The translations under genes and the position numbers were made by a program. The notes beneath the pieces are model-generated. The model was not told the origin of the DNA. It saw only the letters and a program-made list of their open reading frames with translations, and searched no databases. From Acidobacteriota bacterium (GTDB lineage Bacteria; Acidobacteriota; Blastocatellia; Pyrinomonadales; Pyrinomonadaceae), in NCBI GenBank assembly GCA_013696385.1, contig JACCYR010000006.1:1-6631 (forward strand): a stretch of DNA of 6,631 nt. Reading direction: 5' to 3'. Shown here in pieces: positions 6,240 to 6,631 of this stretch (the first letter of the stretch is position 1; each line of letters begins with the position of its first letter).

Positions 6240-6631
6240 ATGAGCCAAATAGGGAAACAAGAACAAACAGTTGAAAATTCAACCGTTAAGGCTGGTGAAA
6301 ATTTTCACAATAAAATTATCGACATAGCAAAAACAGAGCCGCGCATTACCTATCCCTGCTATAAATCTTTTGACGAATTTATTGACATTCAAAGATTAAA
6401 ATCCCTCGATGATTACATTGCCGACAGAATAGAACGGCGGATAGAAAAGCAGACGGAAGATTATTTTCTAAACGCTTATCGGTTAGATGCTTCCAGCCCA
6501 CATCAGCCGGGCGCGAGAGAAATTTGGCTGTCCAAAATTAAAAATCAACAATCAGGCGATTACGACGACCTCGATAATACGGGACTTTGGGAACTGACAA
6601 AAGATGCCGATGAGTTTCCGCTGTTGATGGA
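6240..6631 (+). CDS. Unrecognised protein, N-terminal 130 residues (gene continues past the window)
   Basis: An ATG at 6240 opens a frame with no stop to the window end, giving 130 complete codons. A TAA at 6234-6236 lies in the same frame, so this is the first possible ATG. No Shine-Dalgarno site is visible upstream (the nearest purine run, GGGAAAG, is about 27 bases away). The start is therefore plausible but unproven. The protein begins MSQIGKQEQTVENSTVKAGE and has no signal peptide or membrane segment. It is hydrophilic and charged, with a basic/acidic helical stretch around residues 61-80 (ADRIERRIEKQTEDYF), followed by HQPGAREIWLSKI and DLDNTGLWELTKDADEFPLL. The length, codon use like the neighbouring genes and lack of stops support a real gene. 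I do not recognise the family. It is divergent from the dioxygenase gene and could share regulation with it. Confidence 0.6.
   Translation, partial: MSQIGKQEQTVENSTVKAGENFHNKIIDIAKTEPRITYPCYKSFDEFIDIQRLKSLDDYIADRIERRIEKQTEDYFLNAYRLDASSPHQPGAREIWLSKIKNQQSGDYDDLDNTGLWELTKDADEFPLLM

Noticed and set aside
6066..6266. A 66-codon - strand frame in the AT-rich spacer right of the dioxygenase
   Set aside because: Its Ile/Tyr/Asn-rich translation reflects AT-rich DNA, it overlaps the start of the better-supported + strand gene, and it has no ribosome site.

Overview
The window reads as an ordinary chromosomal stretch of a Gram-negative bacterium. It has moderate GC genes (mid-40s percent by eye), AT-rich spacers and single-gene transcription units. 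Periplasmic peptidase family S46, an inner-membrane-anchored PpiD/SurA-type foldase and an LVIVD-type propeller protein together suggest an envelope with a periplasm. The combination and the protein style are most like Acidobacteriota (Blastocatellia/Pyrinomonadaceae-like). That placement is inference from recollection of the families and has not been checked by any search.

Layout, left to right. (1) The 3' end of a + strand gene for an LVIVD/beta-propeller-like protein with a C-terminal membrane anchor (1-447). (2) A spacer between convergent genes that holds a strikingly long, near-perfect hairpin (482-553). (3) A - strand gene for a 655-residue PpiD/SurA-like periplasmic folding factor (568-2535). 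(4) A 279-base divergent spacer with candidate promoters for both neighbours and a cluster of TGGAC/GTCCA motifs. (5) A + strand gene for a 733-residue secreted S46 dipeptidyl-peptidase with a complete triad and a DPP7-like Gly at the S1 specificity position (2815-5016). (6) A 75-base convergent spacer with an imperfect inverted repeat. (7) A - strand TauD/TfdA-type Fe(II)/2-oxoglutarate dioxygenase (5092-6042, start uncertain). (8) An AT-rich divergent spacer with good -10 boxes. (9) The 5' part of an unrecognised + strand gene that runs off the window (6240-6631).

The genes strictly alternate in strand (+ - + - +), so no two genes in view share an operon. Three of the five products act in or face the periplasm: the propeller protein, the foldase and the peptidase. 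They could contribute to envelope maintenance and peptide use, but nothing in the sequence links them functionally. The dioxygenase and the unknown gene are divergent and share a promoter region, which is the most suggestive pairing here. I see no tRNA, rRNA, CRISPR, transposase, phage or defence gene, and no clear evidence of a previously undescribed system. The best leads are the long hairpin, the foldase that lacks the usual parvulin histidines, the S46 substrate-pocket variant and the unknown gene at the right edge.
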